From Dryococelus australis (taxonomy: Eukaryota; Arthropoda; Insecta; Phasmatodea; Phasmatidae), in NCBI GenBank assembly GCA_029891345.1, contig CM057009.1:209554709-209618708 (forward strand): a stretch of 64,000 nucleotides of DNA. The letters are read 5' to 3'. Every line of letters begins with the position of its first letter. Position 1 is the stretch's first letter. Positions 1-10,671 of the stretch are shown here, one piece after another. The position numbers were made by a program, and so were the translations under genes. The notes beneath the pieces were generated by a model. The model ran no database searches and had not been told where the DNA came from. It saw only the letters and a program-made list of their open reading frames with translations.

Positions 1-490
1 TACATTTTGTTTGCAAGCAATTAACAAAAGGTTATCTAACCATAATTATTATACCACAATTTCACAGTTAAAAAAATGTATGTGGTACACAAATATACAA
101 TCATTAATACTGATAATAAAGGAATGTGGCCAGCCTTTCCTAGAAAAATATACATACTAAAATATAGAGACCAATACGTAACAACTACAGTTACCAAAAT
201 GTACAAACAGTTACCCAAAGCCACACAGACAAAAACTAGTTACTAAATGATTGACGATTATGGTTACTCAGAATTACAAACGGAAGTTAAAACATTACCA
301 CTTCTATTGACGATATTCTTATCGTCACAATCACCCCCCTTTCATTTAAAGGCAGGGTACATATTTCACAGTGTATAACCAACAAACATTTGCGCACACC
401 AACCTGACTCATAATAACAAAGATTCACCTTAACTTGAACACCAGTTTTCTGGGATATCAACACATAGTACAACGTCTAAAGACACATTT
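1..490. other. Non-coding stretch left of element A
   Basis: I see no supported gene here. A 62-codon hydrophobic reading frame on the minus strand (36-224) has no recognisable motif. Its position is where the pX-like gene would follow PLA2 by analogy with elements B to D, but it lacks the Gly-Gly-Ile-Ile-Pro signature of that family, so I do not call it a gene. Element A probably ends, or is truncated, near 490. Confidence 0.4.
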
Positions 491-513
491 ATTATAACAA
501 ATATTTTATCATT

Positions 514-845
514 TCATTTTAATTCCCCAACCAAGCTTACATTTAATATGCATTGCAGATCCAGTAACACCAGCCCACAATCTCTCACTGAGATCAGCAT
601 CTGAACTTAACAATCTTTTGAACACTTTCTTTTCTAGTTCTATGCCAGCTACATGTCTTTCAGCTAGCTCTTTACGATGATTATAAGATATATATCATTT
701 TCCATTGCAGCCACATATAGTGGATTAATGGGTTTATCACCATGCTCAATTCTCTCTGTTAGTCTAGTACCTAGAACTAAGTACTGATAACCGCGTGCAT
801 GCAACTCAAAAGGTAGTGAATTTATTATGTCATTGAGTTACACTT
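514..845 (-). pseudogene. Phospholipase A2-like capsid protein, element A (broken)
   Basis: Parvovirus VP1-type PLA2 domains in Polintons are thought to help virions breach endosomal membranes. The minus strand reads the family's lead-in (LPFELHARGYQYLVLGTRL, the Ca-loop region, usually GYxYxGPGT) and then the helix that normally carries the His-Asp dyad. Here that reads AAMENDIY where the family has AAxEHDxAY, so the catalytic His is Asn. After a stop and a frameshift near 660-690 the conserved C-terminal tail continues (SERLWAGVTGSAMHIKCKLG) and ends at a TGA at 514-516. The Gly-Pro of the Ca loop is also changed to Val-Leu. It follows the structural-region gene directly on the same strand, as in elements B and C. 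Catalytically dead. Confidence 0.75.
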
Positions 846-854
846 TTCTGTAAT

Positions 855-2015
855 GCTCCGACTCCCAAAAGTATGTGGTATTGTATTTAACACTCGTATT
901 AGATATGGTATACCTTTTGGATTATTCACAGCAAAGTCACAAAACTTGCTATTGAGCATATATTTATTATTCCAACATTTTCATTGTAATAGTTATCATT
1001 TCCAGCATCCTCTTCACCATAAATAACAAGAAGTAGATCAATAAGCATCCTAATATCATCCATCCATATGTATTCTTTGGGATAGTCTGTATACTTCTTT
1101 ATACCCTTTCCAGTTTTATGTGAGGGATGTTTATTTTTAATCGAATCGTAAATAGGTTTAACAACAATTTTCCATTTATTCCATTTACTCTATTTTGGCG
1201 GTCCCAAGTTTGGATCATTGTTTTGAAAAACTGTGTTTGTATCTGCTAGGATATGGCTATAGTGTTCATAGTCGGTTGCAGTGTAGTCACTTTCTGTTAC
1301 TTTCTTACCAGTCAGTAATTTCATCAAACCACCAGTTCCAGTGTATGTCCGACCTTTTACAGTAAATTTGTCATTGATGAATGTTACTTTGCTATCACCA
1401 ATATACAATCTACCTTTATCAACCTTTAGTCCAAAAACATCGTCTTTGCAGTCAATTAAGAAATCGGCCACTTTCTTATCAATAAATGTTGTTTTGTAGT
1501 TAGTTAACTGTGAGATATCAGTTTTCAAACATCCCAACGCTTCGTCATAGCGTTCGTCGTCATAGCGTTCATCGTCATCATCAATGTGTTTAACGCCATC
1601 GTCATAGCGTTCATTGTTATAGCGTTCGTTGTCATATCGTTCATCGTCATCGTCAATGCATTTAACATCATCGTCATAGCATTCATCGTCATCGCCAATT
1701 CATTTAATGCCATCGTAATAGCATTGATTGGTGCCTGTTTTACCAAACAGTTTTCTTTCAAAAGATGTTCCTGTTGGTGTTTGTGGGTAGTCTAAATTCT
1801 TAACAGCAAATGGAACAAGTTCTTTTATTAAATTCTTATTCTCATTTGTTACGTGTCCAATTTTTTTCCCCAAATCTTCTATTGCATCTATCAATGTTTG
1901 ATCGTGTTTTTTATTTTTATCATATTCATCTTGGATAAATTTTCTTAAAGTTTTAAACTTTTGGATTAGCTGTCTTCTTCTCTTTGTATTCTTCTCTATA
2001 TTGTTTACAATTTTT
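855..2015 (-). pseudogene. Conserved Polinton structural-region protein, element A (broken)
   Basis: A family seen in all four elements here, normally upstream of PLA2; its biochemical role is unknown to me, and a minor virion protein is an inference from position. Order on the minus strand: a basic helical N-terminus (about 2015-1895), a segment with the ELVPFAVKNLDYPQTP motif (about 1830-1780), an acidic repeat (1720-1535), the globular part with GLKVDKGRLYIGD and NTVFQNNDPN, then EYIWMDDIR and NPKGIPYLIRVLN at the C-terminus. A TGA (1700-1702) and a TAG (1190-1192) interrupt one otherwise continuous frame; a frameshift follows near 960-990. The counterparts in B (13,308-14,290) and C (31,465-32,430) share the same motif order but lack the acidic repeat. 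Confidence 0.65.
1535..1726 (-). repeat. In-frame acidic minisatellite (DDDERYDD-type) in the structural gene
   Basis: Imperfect short tandem units built from the plus-strand string TCATCGTCATAGCGTTC are repeated with spacers for about 190 bases. Read on the minus strand in the frame of the surrounding gene, they encode Asp/Glu/Arg/Tyr-rich units such as DDDERYDDGVKHI. Units alternate between short (DERYD) and long (about 13 residues) forms. The repeat also keeps other frames open on both strands, which creates Met/Asn/Thr-rich and Ile/Val-rich shadow ORFs. The TGA at 1700-1702 lies inside it. Confidence 0.85.
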
Positions 2016-2046
2016 TGTTATCTCATTTATTATATAAATAAATAAA

Positions 2047-3122
2047 ATGAACAATAATAACTTAAATGTATACTTTCTCAAATGTATGAAAAATACACTA
2101 AGATCATATGAACTTACAAATGAAAACAAAGTAAGAATGAAATGGTTTAATAGATGTCGTGTTACCAATAACTCGATAGTCACTGGTGGGAGTATAATAA
2201 ACTATATTGTAAATGAAATTCATAAACAAATACGAAAAAACTTTCCACGGAAGAACTGTTCTATCTTTTGGTATCAATGAACTTTAGCAAGTTTATTTAG
2301 TTGAGATTAATTCTGGATCTTTAAAAGGTATACACAGAATTAACAAAGGGTTTAAATATATGTTAACAATGACAGATTTTTTTCCCAATATGCATGGGCA
2401 ATACCAATCAAAGATAAAACTGGTGAAAATGTTACAGTAGCATTTAAAACTACCTTGAATGATCGCGAAACCATGCATTTATAAACAGACAAAGAGAAAT
2501 AATTTTTCAATAAATAATTTAAGGCATTAATGGCCAATAACAGCATAACACACTATTCAACATACAGTGAAAAGAAAGATAGTGTTATAGAAATATTTAA
2601 TAGAACATTGAAGGAGAAAATGTGGAATATATTTACTGTGCAGGGAAACTATAAATGGGTGGCTATATTACCTAAATTAATAAGTGAATACGATAACACT
2701 GTTCACAGCACAATTGGAATGAAACCCACCAATGTAAATGCAAAGAATGAAAATTCTATTCTAATCAACATGAATGGAGGAGAAAGAAAAAAGGTTAAAC
2801 CGAAGTTTGCAATAGGAGATAAAGTTCATATAAGTAAAAGTAAAAATTTGTTTGAAAAATGATATACACCAAATTGGTCCACTGAAGTATTTGAGGTGTG
2901 TGAAGTATTGCACACAAACCCCACGACATATAGAATAAAATATTTAAAAAATGAACTTATTAAAGGTATTTCTATGAGCCAGAGCTGCTTAAGACCAAAT
3001 ATGATAAAGACTACTTAGTGGAAAAAGTTTTGAGAAAAAAAGTAAATAAGCTGCTAATTAAATGGTTAGGTTTTGATAGTAATCATAATTCTTGGGTTGA
3101 TAAGAAAAGTGTAGTTGCTTAA
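2047..3122 (+). pseudogene. Polinton integrase with C-terminal chromodomain, element A (broken)
   Basis: DDE-superfamily (retroviral/Polinton) integrase that would insert the element into chromosomes. An N-terminal frame (2047-2280) ends with the family lead-in EIHKQIRKNFPRKN. The core follows with INKGFKYMLTMTDFF (first catalytic Asp, near 2370), TDKEK (second Asp, near 2490) and DSVIEIFNRTLKEKMW (catalytic Glu, near 2600). All three acidic residues are therefore traceable, but stops and frameshifts lie between them. An SH3-like segment (YTPNWSTEVFEV, after a TGA at 2860-2862) leads to a chromodomain, NKLLIKWLGFDSNHNSWVD, near 3045-3105. The capsid gene starts 22 bases downstream on the same strand. 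Dead copy. Confidence 0.9.
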
Positions 3123-3143
3123 GAATTTTTTTCTATATAATAA

Positions 3144-4233
3144 ATGGATTTAAAGAAAATTGAAAGTTATGAGCGTCTGTTGTTTCCGCCAAATGACGAA
3201 CAAAAAAAGTAATTTGAATGAATACAACAAGCGCATTGAGATTAATATTCTTTTGGCGATGCATTTACACATCCGAATGAAGCTTATGTATACCAACAGT
3301 ATAAGCTAACTAAAAGAGATACAAATACAGATTATGAAAAAACTTCCAGGGTGAATATGTTAGGAAAGATAAGTGTAACGAAATTACCTATCCATTAAGA
3401 TATATTAGTTTAGGTTTATGAGAGATTGTAATAAAATATTCTGGAAAGGTGGGTACAAGGTCACACTCATTCGAAGATCAAATGATGATGTTTTGCTTTA
3501 CAGAAGACCCTCAAAGAAAGCAGATGGATATGATGAAGATAGTAAACCAGATGCTGGTAAAATTGTTATTGAGAAAATGGAAATTCTGTGGCCAATTTTT
3601 GAATACGATCGTTTTTATGGAGACCAAATTAAAGCAAAATTATACAAACAACCCAAAATTCCAATCAGTTTTAATTATTGGCAATGTCTTGAAAAACCAG
3701 TACCTACTAATGCAAAATCATTTCAGTTTGATATAAAAGATCAGTTCAATTCAATCCAATTTGATATGCCAGACTTTGTCATTGTTGTTTTTCAGTACAG
3801 CAGAAAAGAAGATCCTGGGCAATTCACATATGGTTCAATGTTTGAGTCTTGTTTTGTTAAAAATGTTTCTACTAAGAATGGACAGAATGGAGTGTATCCC
3901 AAAGATAATTAGAATTTAAACATCGATGATAAAATTTTCAATAAGATGAATATTGCTTACAATGATTTTAGAAATTCACATACTAAACTAGAGTCCCCTT
4001 ATCATAATAATAAACTGTACTTCAACTGTGCGTCATTTATTGGGAGAAGACCATTGTATGTTATTGATTGTTCTTACAGAAAAACCGCTATTGTAAAAGA
4101 TCGAACTAATATGAAACTTACAGTTGATTTTAATAAACCAATATCGTCTTCAACTATTTGTAATGTGGTACTAGTAAGCCAAAGAAACCTAATTTATGAT
4201 GTTAAAAGTGAAAGGATCACCAAAGTCCAATAG
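3144..4233 (+). pseudogene. Putative double-jelly-roll major capsid protein, element A (broken)
   Basis: Member of a large family found with Polinton-type genes in invertebrate genomes; I take it as the hexon-like major capsid by length and context, which is inference. The N-terminus starts at an ATG at 3144 (SYERLLFPPNDEQ, comparable to the starts in B and C), is frameshifted through about 3400, and has lost internal sequence relative to B. A 164-codon frame (3418-3912) holds WKGGYKVTLIR, NYWQCLEKPV and FDMPDFVIVVFQYSRK. A 95-codon frame (3946-4233), after a stop at 3910-3912, holds the C-terminal signature RPLYVIDCSYRKTAIVK. The C-terminal half is the best preserved capsid sequence in the window. 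Confidence 0.62.
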
Positions 4234-4329
4234 TGTGGAAACATGTATGGTTATTAGTTTTTAATGGATGGTTATCCATTAAAAACATTTACTGTTATAT
4301 AATTTTTCTTTAAGAGCTTTGCGAGTATT

Positions 4330-4575
4330 TTTAATGGTATCTGAAAAACCGTAAAGGGTAGTGCATTCTTAAAGTGTATCCCAAGGAAGGAATCCACTTT
4401 AATTGTGACAACGGCTTCTTATACTTTCCCATTACATTCACTCGCAACACTTTTTTCAGATTAGAATATCCAAGTATTTCCGCAACGTCTTTCACTTTTA
4501 ACCACGGATTATTCTCTTAGTCGATACACCTTTCTAGGGTCGTAGATAAGCTTGTTGTTCACCATTGCATTTTGT
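4330..4575 (-). pseudogene. BRO-N domain fragment 1, element A
   Basis: On the minus strand, just past the end of the main BRO frame, a second N-terminal motif reappears: NPWLKVKDVAEILGYSNLKK, then GKYKKPLSQLK. This is the start of a BRO-N fold (DNA-binding domain first known from baculovirus repeated ORFs), compare FKAKDIASILEYANP in the neighbouring copy. Only the first third of the domain is left, with a frameshift near 4520. It shares the short motif GKYKKPLxQLK with fragment 3 near 5,650, which points to repeated duplication or recombination within the array. Confidence 0.6.
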
Positions 4576-5345
4576 TATGCTTTCCTTTAAGCCCACGAAC
4601 GATTTTATGCGCATGATATCGGCAATCATGTCATCACGACTCATCGTCGCGCTGAAGCAGTTGCCTATCGACGTGATGGGCAAATGATTTTTCATGAGGT
4701 TGTATGGCGTTATGGGATAGAAGTTTTCGAAAGACAGTAGCACTTGCATATCGGGGTACTTTTGCCTAATCGCATCGCTTACGCTCACCAGTCGCATTTG
4801 ACATCTAATGGCATAGTAGTCTAATCCACCGAGGTAGATGAGCACAAACTGGTGATGCTTGTCGAAATTACTAGTAAATGGTAGTGCATATTTATCGATA
4901 ACATCTTTAGCCATTGTAATCTTCTTATTCAAGTCATCCAGTAGCATTGTGTACTTTTGCTCTAACTTATATTCGCCGTATTTTTCTATGGATGGTAGCA
5001 CTTCTTCATACACCCAATCCTGGAATTTTTCAGCCGCTGCCATCTTTGATTTCATGTTCAATGCGTACAAGCCTGGTTCATTGATAAATATGGCGTCTGG
5101 CTTCATATTCAAATGGAGGAGCGATTCGATTGTCTATGCTTTTCTCTAACATGTTCTCTGATTGCTTCTCACGGATTTGCATACTCGAGTATGCTGGCAA
5201 TGTCTTTAGCCTTGAACCATGGATTGCCTTCTTCGTCGATAATCACATACACCTCTCTACGATCGTAGACGATCTTGTTGTTCACAATGTCGATGAGTAT
5301 TCATTCCCTACAGCATGCGCCTTGCGAACAATTTTTATACGTGGC
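4534..5345 (-). pseudogene. BRO family protein (BRO-N plus C-terminal domain), element A
   Basis: BRO proteins are DNA-binding proteins of insect DNA viruses and some mobile elements. The N-terminal part (5345-5115) reads KIVYDRREVYVIIDEEGNP and FKAKDIASILEYANP, followed by a TGA and one frameshift. A 192-codon frame (4534-5112, track start TTG, first ATG at 5104-5106) continues with PDAIFINEPGLYAL and EKFQDWVYEEVLPSIEKYG, the hallmark second half of BRO-N, a short coiled segment, and a C-terminal region (YYAIRCQM, MQVLLSFENFYPITPYN). The long open part is unusually well kept for this locus, and its codon use looks less AT-rich than the PolB beside it. It could be a late acquisition. Confidence 0.82.
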
Positions 5346-5494
5346 GTGCTTCGCTTGCGACCTTTCGAGATGACATCTCATCACGAAACACTAATCCAAG
5401 TCGATCGGCCATTGCAAACTGTCTGTCACAAACAATTTTATACGAACGATATCAGCGATAAGGCGATTCGCGCTTAATGATAGGCAACTGCTCT

Positions 5495-5690
5495 TTCATG
5501 AGACCCACTGAAATCTGAAGCAATGGGTAGACGAGAAATCAACTCGTACAACCCGGGCTCTGAAATAAAAACCGTCTGAGGATGCACATTCTTAAGTTGG
5601 GTGACTTGAGTGGCCCCTTTTAATTGTAACAATGGCTTCTTATACTTTCCCTTTATATTCACTCGCAATGCTATTTTCAATTTTGTTGTG
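5495..5690 (-). pseudogene. BRO-N domain fragment 3, fused to the PolB 3' end
   Basis: On the minus strand the frame that leaves the PolB C-terminus runs into GKYKKPLLQLKG and then VHPQTVFISEPGLYELISRLP, the centre of a BRO-N domain (family form VHPQTVFINEPGLYEL). The rest of the domain is missing; the next BRO copy begins around 5,345. The fused 88-codon frame (5474-5740) therefore joins out-of-frame PolB sequence to BRO, and looks like a recombination product rather than a designed fusion. Confidence 0.65.
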
Positions 5691-8600
5691 TCCCCATGGT
5701 AGTGTATTAATGCCATCTTTAAGAATAAATCTTCTATCATATTCGGGACTTAATACTTTTTTTCTCAACTCAATCGTATATAGTTCATGTTTCTTAATTT
5801 TAATAAGATTCATACTTTTGTATAGCACTTTTTTACCAAACAAAATCTATTTGTAGTCACCAAAACTAATCTAATTTCTGACTACAGTGTTTTTCACACT
5901 CTTTGTTCTTTTCTTTACACCACCTTCCACATTTATTGCATACATTTTCGATTTCAATCCAATAAATTCTTCCATTGTTTTCCATTACATTCATCTCTCA
6001 TTTTGTCAATAATCTTTTTGTTAACTAACAGTATACTATATTGATTATCTTTTTTATAGTTAGAAGTATCAAAATGCTCGACCATTTCTTTCATGTTACC
6101 GTAGAAGTCTGGTGTTTTTATATAATAGATGTACGACTCATTATCTTGGTAGCACAGATCAATATTTTCCCCATACTTTGGTTTCGTTATATTATAGTGA
6201 AAATCGTACATTAAAACATTCGATAGATCAAGTATACTCATTCCAACATAAATGGGTTTGCTAAAAGCACAGTTTTGTTTTATTCATATGACCTGCAACC
6301 AAAGAGTTAGTATATATAGTTCTATCTTTAAAGTTTGGTTTAGTCACTAGTTTATCCATTTGCTTATAACTTGTGCACAACCATATATCCACTCTGTTTC
6401 TAATATTTTCTATTGTTTTTCCAAAAACAGAATTGTTCATTAATTTGTAGAAATCTTTTTCAAAGTCATTTGTAGACTTTCTTCGCATATTTGTGTTTAG
6501 ATCAATATAGGACTTGAGCCAAACTGATTGATCAAACTCCATAACTCTATGGAACTTTTTCAACTTCATTCCGAGCGATAGATATTGCTTAAGATTTACA
6601 TGGTGTAATATATATTTCTCATTATCATATAGATTAGTCAAGAGTTTGGGATTTTTCGAACCTTCTGATATTTTATTCTCTGGTGCCAATGGCAGATCTT
6701 TGTGGAGAACATGTAGTTCATGTGGATATTCCAAATCAACTTCCAATATATAACCTTTGCTAGAATCATCTTCTATTTTTGTTATATCTTTATTTGTTTT
6801 TCCCCACTTAAACCCACCATAGCCCATCCATATAAGTTATTGGCGTCCAGATATGTAAGATAAAAGATTTCCTTTGCACTATCACAAGCATTCATATATT
6901 TATTATTTGCTTTAACATATCGCTTACAACATTGTGAAATTCCACCACGAACACCTTATTCTATCATCAAAATCATGTCGTAATATTTTAATAATTCTAG
7001 TTCTATTTTAGTATGTTTAAGCATAGCATCCCACTCTAACCCTGGGGCTGTGAAATACCATGCTGGATCTAGCTTATATGTTTTGAGGCACGCTTCTCTA
7101 AAATTTTCCATTAAATCTGACTATATCAATACATCAGATTTGTTATAGAGTGTTGTGTATTCTCTTAGAGATTTTATGTAGAATTTTTCCACACCTTTCT
7201 TGCAAATTCGTAATCTTCGTCTGTAATGTCACATTTATTGCGTTTGTTGCAAAATGCATCTTTGGATGGAAGTGATGTCTCACAAAATTTTTCAGCACTA
7301 TCCATGTAGTCAAATGGGTAAACACCTTTTCTTGTAACAAAGTCAAGAAGTTCCATTGGAAAAATGCTTACATGTTTCTCTGAATTGGCTTCTGGAAAGG
7401 TTGCTAGAGAGTTTATCGATACTACTAGCCATAAATTTAAATGAGTCAATAAATCTAAGATTTACACTTTCACATACATGTTTCGTAAAGGAAATATATT
7501 TTTCTTCGTTGTTGGGAATTAGATCAATTTTATTCTTGTCGATGCCAAGATCTCTTATGAATGAATGTGTATCTTAACCAGATAGATTGTGTATAAACAC
7601 TGGGACAAAACAGGGATTTCTATACGATAAGTTACAATCTCTGTGTGCAGCTCCCCTAAATTTCCCCGTAAGATGATCATGATCTCTCACAGAATCACCA
7701 TTCAAAGGCTTTGCACATATATGACAATGGGTAGCTGTATCATAAACATTTTGTTCTTTCTGACTTAGAGGATGCATTGGTTTTTCATTTGTGTATATGT
7801 CACCAATAGACTTTGCTTCTTCCATTAGCATTTTAACGAATACACTAGATGCATCATATCCTTCATAAGTTACTGGTGGTTTACAGTATCCATGTTCGTA
7901 TTTTACATAGTAACAAAAGCTAATGGGCTCGTGTTTTTGGTATGGTTTTGTCTAACATTCGTCGGGGTTTGGTTGGCAAGTTTCAATTTTAGTCAACAAA
8001 CATTTAAAATCAGCATATATCACAAACGGAACTCTCAAAGAATAATTTTGGTTTTTAAATATTAATATGTCATTTTTTTCTTTAGATGGTAGTTCAAATC
8101 TTATACCATCGTGATCTCGACAGTCTTATTCGTGTTGCAAAAATCTATCGCATATAAATATTTTGTGACCATTATTTGTTACTTGTGATGCCATAAGTCT
8201 CGAAGACTTTTTATCCAGCAGTAGTGGTCGTTCTTTTCGTCTTTGATATAGAGTAGGTTTATGTGCTTATCCGTCTTATTTTTTGTTGTTTTTAATGGAC
8301 AGATTTTATATTTCTTACCACCATCTTCTTCTTTGTATGCATATACATTAATAGAAATTCCACCTCTTTTCTCAAAGGTTGGTATGCTATCCAATTTCAT
8401 TGGAAATTCCAAACCCTTAAGTGTATCATCAAACTCATGTTCGTAAGCTATGTATTTAATTACTCTTTGAGGGTCTTTTTGTACTTGATGTAATGCAGAT
8501 AGAACAGACCACAAAAAAAAATTTTGATCATTGTTCTTAACATTAATTACCGCCTCCTTAGTTTTGATTTTTTCTGGGAGACCAACATAAGAACTGCCCT

Positions 8601-9270
8601 TGAATGGTACATATATATTTATTCGCACTTCTAGTTTAAATTTTCTGTTGAGTATCCACTGAGATCCCTTTGCTTCGAAAGCCCCCATCTCAGCTATGAT
8701 TTTCGATATGCTGTTGGTATAATATTCTTCCAGATTAGTCGATTTCCGTATAATTTCGTTCTTTGTTTTAAAGGAGCTTTCTACATGTTCAATATTCTCA
8801 CCAATTCCCCTTTTGTACTCAGTGAAGAATTTCATGTTCAGTTTGAATGATTTTTAACTTTTACTAATTATTCCTGTGACAGTTTCTTTTACATCGTTTA
8901 GGAAATGCTCTGGGTCTTTGTATGCATTCACATTCTTTACAGCATAAGTCTTGATCCTACTTTGAAATGCTGTTTCGATTTCTCCTACACTGAATATGGG
9001 TGTGTACTTACGAATTTTACTTCTTAAGAGACTTCTTATGAGAGATTATTTGTAAGAGTGATTACAATTTTCACACTTGACATACTTCTCTTGAGATTTC
9101 TTCTTCTTTCTTTCCTCAAAAATGTCTTTCTTAAATTTATCTTCTTTCCAAACATTACCAGTTGCGTTAGCCTATTCATTGCCATGGTTGTTATCATATT
9201 AGACATCAGTTGGTTTTTATTTTGCGCCCATTTATTATATACATTTTATTTTTACATATTCAAATTTTTT
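5690..9270 (-). pseudogene. polB: Protein-primed family B DNA polymerase, element A (broken)
   Basis: Polinton-type DNA polymerase (DNA_pol_B_2), which would copy the element from a terminal protein primer. Minus-strand order: N-terminal region (about 9270-8180) with PFKGSSYVGLPEKI and AVINVKNNDQNFFLWSVL; exonuclease motif I as VPFVIYADFKCLL (family DFE, here Glu to Lys, near 8010); an endonuclease VII-like zinc segment CHICAKPLN...VRDHDHLTGKFRGAAH (7740-7650); exonuclease II HNLSG-stop-D (7585); polymerase motif [11 protein letters not shown] (6830); motif [17 protein letters not shown] (6430); motif C CYQDNESYIY (6145), where the family has YxDTDS. The C-terminus SPEYDRRFILKDGINTLPWG is at about 5750. 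Several stops and frameshifts; both exonuclease and polymerase centres are damaged. Confidence 0.93.
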
Positions 9271-9599
9271 GAGCCATTCTTTGCCCAAACGCATGTTTTT
9301 ATGCGTATTTTTGTAGATGCACTCAAACTCAAAGTTTAACACTACTTTTTTTCTAAAGACTACGAACTTAAATCCGAAATTCTAAGCTTGTAACACGTAC
9401 ACACATTAAAGTATTATGTGTGTCTAACAGTAAAAACATAATTCCTTAAATTTGCAAAACAACATATCACCTTGACGCATGCTGGATTAAGCTGCAGTTG
9501 GCATGGTCGTCATGGCTTTGAGTTGCATTAGACCAAAAATGCGGCGTTACAGGTTCACATGTTCAGATTTCGCTTAGTGCCCATTAATCTGAGGGTATG

Positions 9600-9890
9600 T
9601 TGGTTGGCAGCTTGGCTCAAAATTCTCTACAGTCGGCCTGGCGATTTATTTGCGAGTGACTGATTTATTTATGGTGTTTCCCACTGTGGGTTTGATTATG
9701 GAGGTATTCGACTTGCAGGGGATACCTGGCTTACTTATGTTTTCTTCGGCCAAAGATGGTGCAGGTGGTATCTGCAGGCTGGAACTGGAGGTGCAGAACA
9801 CGGGCTGTAGGATGATGATACAGTGCTGGCTAACACAGAATCGTAGGTTCCAGGCGGCTGCTTCCGGACTCTAAAACCTGAGGTTGGAAA
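9600..9890 (-). pseudogene. Possible Gypsy-type protease fragment
   Basis: At the DNA level, minus-strand bases around 9,800-9,870 resemble minus-strand bases around 23,900-23,970, which encode the MILGQPWLLQ motif of a Ty3/Gypsy protease. The shared words include AGCCA and GGAAnCTAnGATTnTG. No long frame remains, so this may be a distant fragment of the same family or a chance similarity. An alignment of the two segments would settle it. Confidence 0.25.
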
Positions 9891-9909
9891 CCCCATGTCT
9901 CACATCTGT

Positions 9910-9951
9910 CCCATTGTACCAGTTTATGTACAATTGGACTGGTACAACGGG
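9910..9951. repeat. Hairpin, 14-bp arms, 14-nt loop
   Basis: CCCATTGTACCAGT (9,910-9,923) is the reverse complement of ACTGGTACAACGGG (9,938-9,951) with one mismatch. The loop itself contains TGTACA. No adjacent gene explains it; it may be part of a decayed LTR or a small MITE core. Confidence 0.7.
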
Positions 9952-10641
9952 ATGGTACTCTCGGAGAATGTGTGTATGCAGCAGAAAGTAAATGTTTGTA
10001 TTACGAGAGAGGAAGGCCTCTCTATTAATCGGGTTAAAGAAGCTCTGCCCTGTTCCTCTTGCCTACTAAATGTAGGAGGATCTAATACACACTGCTGCTG
10101 TACTTTGCTCCTCTCGCTTCGAGCCATGCCTTTCCATAACACCACTGAACAGAAATACTCTGCATTATGGATGCGAGACAAATCCCTACTTTAGTGTTCT
10201 GCTAGCAGTGGCTGCCGGTAAGAGCTCGGTGCTCCAGAAGGCACCCCGACACTGGCGGGCGAACCAGAAGCATTGAGCCATATGGACCGCCTTCGTGCCA
10301 CTACTGGATGTAGATCGCAACCAAGGCCAGGACGTAACCCTCGAGCAATTACCCCACCAGCACCTAAGTGCTCAGGTAGGGATACAACTCTATAGTACTG
10401 TCTCTCCCTGGTCGTACGAGTTACTATTGGTTGGGACTCTGCTGTTATATCCTTGGAGGTTAGAACAGGTTGCCGTCGAATGGTGTGTGTTAGGTTGGTG
10501 GATACCTGATGGGGTTCCATAGTCCTAATCTAAATCGTATAGTCAAACGTCCGGTCTTGGTCGGCAGTGCACAACACATATGATTCCTAGTGGTGACGGT
10601 GAAGAAGTCTAGGAATAGTACTCACAGTTAAAGGAACAAAG

Positions 10642-10671
10642 CTGTATTTATTGTTTGTGTAATAAACACAG
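10642..10671. repeat. Hairpin with AATAAA-like arm
   Basis: CTGTATTTATT (10,642-10,652) pairs with AATAAACACAG (10,661-10,671) with one mismatch around an 8-base loop. The right arm contains AATAAA, so on the plus strand this could be the polyadenylation region of an LTR. No matching LTR partner was seen in the window. Confidence 0.5.

Larger units (their letters stand above)
490..9330. mobile_element. Element A: decayed Polinton/Maverick-like endogenous virus with BRO genes
   Basis: A block of six recognisable gene regions: PLA2-like (-), conserved structural-region protein (-), chromodomain integrase (+), putative major capsid (+), BRO-N domain pieces (-) and protein-primed type DNA polymerase B (-). 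Integrase, PolB, capsid and PLA2 together are characteristic of Polinton/Maverick elements and adintoviruses. Frames are longer than in elements B and C (up to 218 codons), so this copy looks younger or of another lineage, and it is visibly less AT-rich. No packaging ATPase, protease or penton-like gene is visible, so it is incomplete or rearranged. I could not identify terminal inverted repeats; the boundaries are where recognisable coding ends. Confidence 0.85.

Noticed and set aside
36..224. 62-codon hydrophobic frame (minus)
   Set aside because: No motif, no neighbour support, AT-rich; not the GGIIP protein expected next to PLA2.
1525..1795. Met/Thr/Asn-rich minus frame and Ile/Val-rich plus frame
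   Set aside because: Both are other frames of the acidic minisatellite; the repeat keeps them open by periodicity.
9895..10522. Overlapping 75-109-codon frames on both strands
   Set aside because: Four mutually overlapping frames without motifs in GC-richer DNA; at most one could be real and none has support.
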